Source of the DNA: JAVBQL01 sp031549085 | Lineage (GTDB): Bacteria > Spirochaetota > GWE2-31-10 > MWDO01 | Direction: 5' to 3' | Length of the DNA stretch: 64,000 nt | Assembly (NCBI GenBank): GCA_031549085.1 | Contig: JAVBQL010000006.1 | Coordinates: 1-64,000, forward strand | Shown: piece by piece, positions 62,210-64,000 of the stretch | Position numbering within the stretch: position 1 is the stretch's first letter | Layout of the letters: every line of letters starts with the position of its first letter | Made by a program: the position numbers and the translations under genes | The notes under the pieces: model-generated | Databases searched by the model: none | Seen by the model: the letters and a program-made list of their open reading frames with translations, nothing else | Told to the model about the DNA's origin: nothing

Positions 62210-63166
62210 ATGAAAATAAAAAATATTTATAAAAATGTCTACTGTCTGCAGGGGGCTAGAAGCAGCAATATCTACTTTTTTGATTGTACAAAAAAGGCAA
62301 TTATCGATACTGGTCATAATGATGAAAAAGAGCAAAATTATCAAGCCTTTATTGATAGTGGACTCAATTTAGATAACCTCTCTTTTATAATAAATACCCA
62401 CTCACATGGCGATCACAATGGTGGAAACAGCTTTTTTAAAAGCAAGTTTCCAAATGCAAAGATAGTTGGTTCAAATGAGACTGCCTCTTTTCAAAAAAAG
62501 AGGCGTTCTATAAACATAATGAAAGAGGTTGAAGATGAATTTGAGCCATATGACATAGATTGGTTTGTTAATGATGGAGATGAGATAGAGCTTGGAGAGA
62601 TAACATTAAAAGTGATTAAAACTATAGGACATACAGCAGACTCTTTAGCGTTTTATGATGAAGAGAATGAGATGCTATTTTCTGGGGATCTAGTATATAA
62701 TCGTGTTGTTACACAGCTTGACTACTACCAGAATCTTGGTTTATCAATAACTCAATTGAGAGAGAGCTATAAAAAAATAGTGGAGCTTAATCCAAAAGTT
62801 ATCTGGACTGGTCATGGAGAACCAATAGAGAATCCAGTTGAGAATTTTAATTTTCTGTTCAAAAAATTAAATCGCTTTGAGAGAGACAACGAACTTATCC
62901 TAATTAATAATATAGTCCCCACAGCAGAGTTCTATATAAATAGAAATCCGGGTTGCACAAAAAGAGAGCTTGAAAATATACTATTAACAAATCTCTTCAA
63001 ATTTAAGAATGAACCTTTTTTATTAAATTTTGATGAAGGAAATTTTAATAAAATTGTTGAAAAAGTGCTTGCATTAATGAGAGTATTAAATATATTTAGA
63101 GAGGAGAATGGACAATTTTTTCTAAATAATAGAGTTAATGAATATATAGGAATAAAGAAAAACTAA
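62210..63166 (+). CDS. Metallo-beta-lactamase-fold hydrolase
   Basis: A 318-residue protein with the metal motifs INTHSHGDHNGG, IGHTADSL, LFSGDL and TGHGEP. The last 90 residues are a helical C-terminal domain (INRNPGCTKRELENILLTN) like those of LACTB2-type proteins. It starts 4 bases after the KS-like stop. It could act as a thioesterase or lyase releasing an acyl chain made by the ketosynthase pair; other hydrolytic roles are possible. Confidence 0.85.
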   Translation: MKIKNIYKNVYCLQGARSSNIYFFDCTKKAIIDTGHNDEKEQNYQAFIDSGLNLDNLSFIINTHSHGDHNGGNSFFKSKFPNAKIVGSNETASFQKKRRSINIMKEVEDEFEPYDIDWFVNDGDEIELGEITLKVIKTIGHTADSLAFYDEENEMLFSGDLVYNRVVTQLDYYQNLGLSITQLRESYKKIVELNPKVIWTGHGEPIENPVENFNFLFKKLNRFERDNELILINNIVPTAEFYINRNPGCTKRELENILLTNLFKFKNEPFLLNFDEGNFNKIVEKVLALMRVLNIFREENGQFFLNNRVNEYIGIKKN

Positions 63167-63167
63167 T

Positions 63168-63806
63168 ATGGTTGAGAGAGTTCAAGGTATTCAAAACTTG
63201 CTTATTGAAAACTTAAAATGGATGAGCTGGAATCTTGTTTTAGCTTTCATTCCTCTCATAATCGCCCTTATTGTCTTTAATATAGGGTTTTGGAAGGCAT
63301 CTCTCTTTAATAAAATAGTTGCTTTTATATTCTTTTTAGTATTCTACTTTTTTTTACCAAATGCTCCATATGTTCTAACCGATATAGTACACCTAATTAG
63401 GCAGATAAAAGATTATAGATATTTTAAAATAGACAATAATGAGATAATATTGATTCTTATTCCGCAATATATTCTATTTTTCTTTTTAGGTTTTAGTGCC
63501 TATGCACTTGCTTTTCAAAAGTTTCTACATTGGCTCTCTGAGATTGGGATCTCAAATTTAGTTTTAATGCTAATAAAGATAGTTAACCCATTTATTATGG
63601 CGATTGGAATATATTTAGGAAGGTTTTACAGATTTAATAGTTGGGATCTGATATCAAACTATGATGATATCGTAAATATAACATTAGAACAATTTAATAG
63701 AGTTGACTTCTTGATATTTCTATTTATTATTAGTATAACGATATTTGTTGGATTTGAGATTTTATCTATTTTTTATAAGTCAATTTTCAAAAAAATGTTT
63801 AAGTAG
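63168..63806 (+). CDS. DUF1361 family membrane protein
   Basis: A 212-residue inner-membrane protein with six or seven helices. FFLPNAPYVLTDIVHLI and LGRFYRFNSWDLI are the marks of the DUF1361 family, whose function is unknown. It begins one base after the hydrolase stop and is the last complete gene of the ketosynthase operon seen here. It could move or anchor a product at the membrane. Confidence 0.8.
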   Translation: MVERVQGIQNLLIENLKWMSWNLVLAFIPLIIALIVFNIGFWKASLFNKIVAFIFFLVFYFFLPNAPYVLTDIVHLIRQIKDYRYFKIDNNEIILILIPQYILFFFLGFSAYALAFQKFLHWLSEIGISNLVLMLIKIVNPFIMAIGIYLGRFYRFNSWDLISNYDDIVNITLEQFNRVDFLIFLFIISITIFVGFEILSIFYKSIFKKMFK

Positions 63807-63842
63807 TTTTTAACTTAAGCTATTTTTATGGAGGGTACTATT

Positions 63843-64000
63843 TTGGCTAATGATATGTTTAATGATGAGACTGGTGTATTTTCATTAAAAGATGATAACG
63901 TAACAAAAAAAGAGGCAAACATAAATGCAAAGACTAGCATTCCTCGTCTCGAAGTTGGTGGACAGTCAAAAAATTTATCCAATAAAAACTTTGGCATAGG
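63843..64000 (+). CDS. Protein of unknown function, 3' end beyond the window
   Basis: A reading frame opens at TTG 63843 behind GGAGG and runs to the window end (52 codons, no stop). An ATG at 63828 in the same frame is less likely, as the ribosome site would lie inside it. The visible residues (ANDMFNDETGVFSLKDDN) are polar and acidic with no signal or known motif. It may be in the same operon; the gap of 36 bases after the DUF1361 stop fits this. Confidence 0.55.
   Translation, partial: MANDMFNDETGVFSLKDDNVTKKEANINAKTSIPRLEVGGQSKNLSNKNFGI

Overview
The window is an A+T-rich stretch (by eye about two thirds or more A+T) of a bacterial chromosome that encodes an outer membrane. Evidence for the outer membrane is a TolC/RND efflux system, several lipoproteins with clear lipoboxes and beta-barrel-like proteins. 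Start codons are often TTG or GTG behind strong GGAGG-type ribosome sites, and several promoters are near-consensus TTGACA-N17-TATAAT. A soluble iron-sulfur hydrogenase-like chemoreceptor, a membrane pyrophosphatase, a Gld-type ABC system with a DUF4340 partner, and a groES that stands apart from groEL together suggest an anaerobic low-GC diderm. A spirochaete is my best guess, but it rests on gene content only and is not proven.

Layout. 1-9000, minus strand: groES, a pentapeptide lipoprotein, short-form hisG, and an efflux operon (TetR, TolC, membrane fusion protein, RND pump, PII-like protein) with two matching TetR-type operators. 9000-18000: a divergent PduO-like protein, a cation/Ca2+ exchanger, an unknown protein, an ABC ATPase, a STAS/HATPase partner-switch pair, then a plus-strand operon of an aquaporin-like channel, a pullulanase and CorA. 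18000-24000: PtsN-like EIIA, proC, rnhB, an Fpg-like glycosylase, an acetyltransferase, an ABC exporter, tRNA-Glu and tRNA-Lys, and a 32-bp perfect inverted repeat. 24000-30000: a FecE-like ATPase, the hydrogenase-like chemoreceptor, a FecCD permease, two tandem exported paralogs and a degenerate LysM/LytM protein.

30000-39000: cysS, an outer-membrane-like protein, recD, the SRP RNA with an adjoining tRNA-Ser-like remnant and two tRNAs, a small conserved protein, an alkylation-repair pair (ogt and an Ada-AlkA fusion), a GNAT enzyme and two tRNA-Ser genes. 39000-48000, minus strand: CheY, DUF4340, GldG, GldF, GldA, a sodium:solute symporter, gyrB and tRNA-Arg. 48000-59600: a repeat-rich beta-helix lipoprotein, glyA, a GyrI-like lipoprotein, hppA, two paralogous zinc-ribbon membrane proteins, a ribbon-helix-helix protein, a family 4 uracil-DNA glycosylase and a large lipoprotein. 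59800-64000: a tight operon of an intact ketosynthase, a ketosynthase-like partner lacking all catalytic residues, a metallo-beta-lactamase-fold hydrolase and a DUF1361 membrane protein, followed by a gene cut by the window end.

The most distinctive loci are the hydrogenase-like chemoreceptor at 25131-26939 and the ketosynthase pair operon at 59818-63806. No CRISPR array, insertion sequence or prophage was seen.
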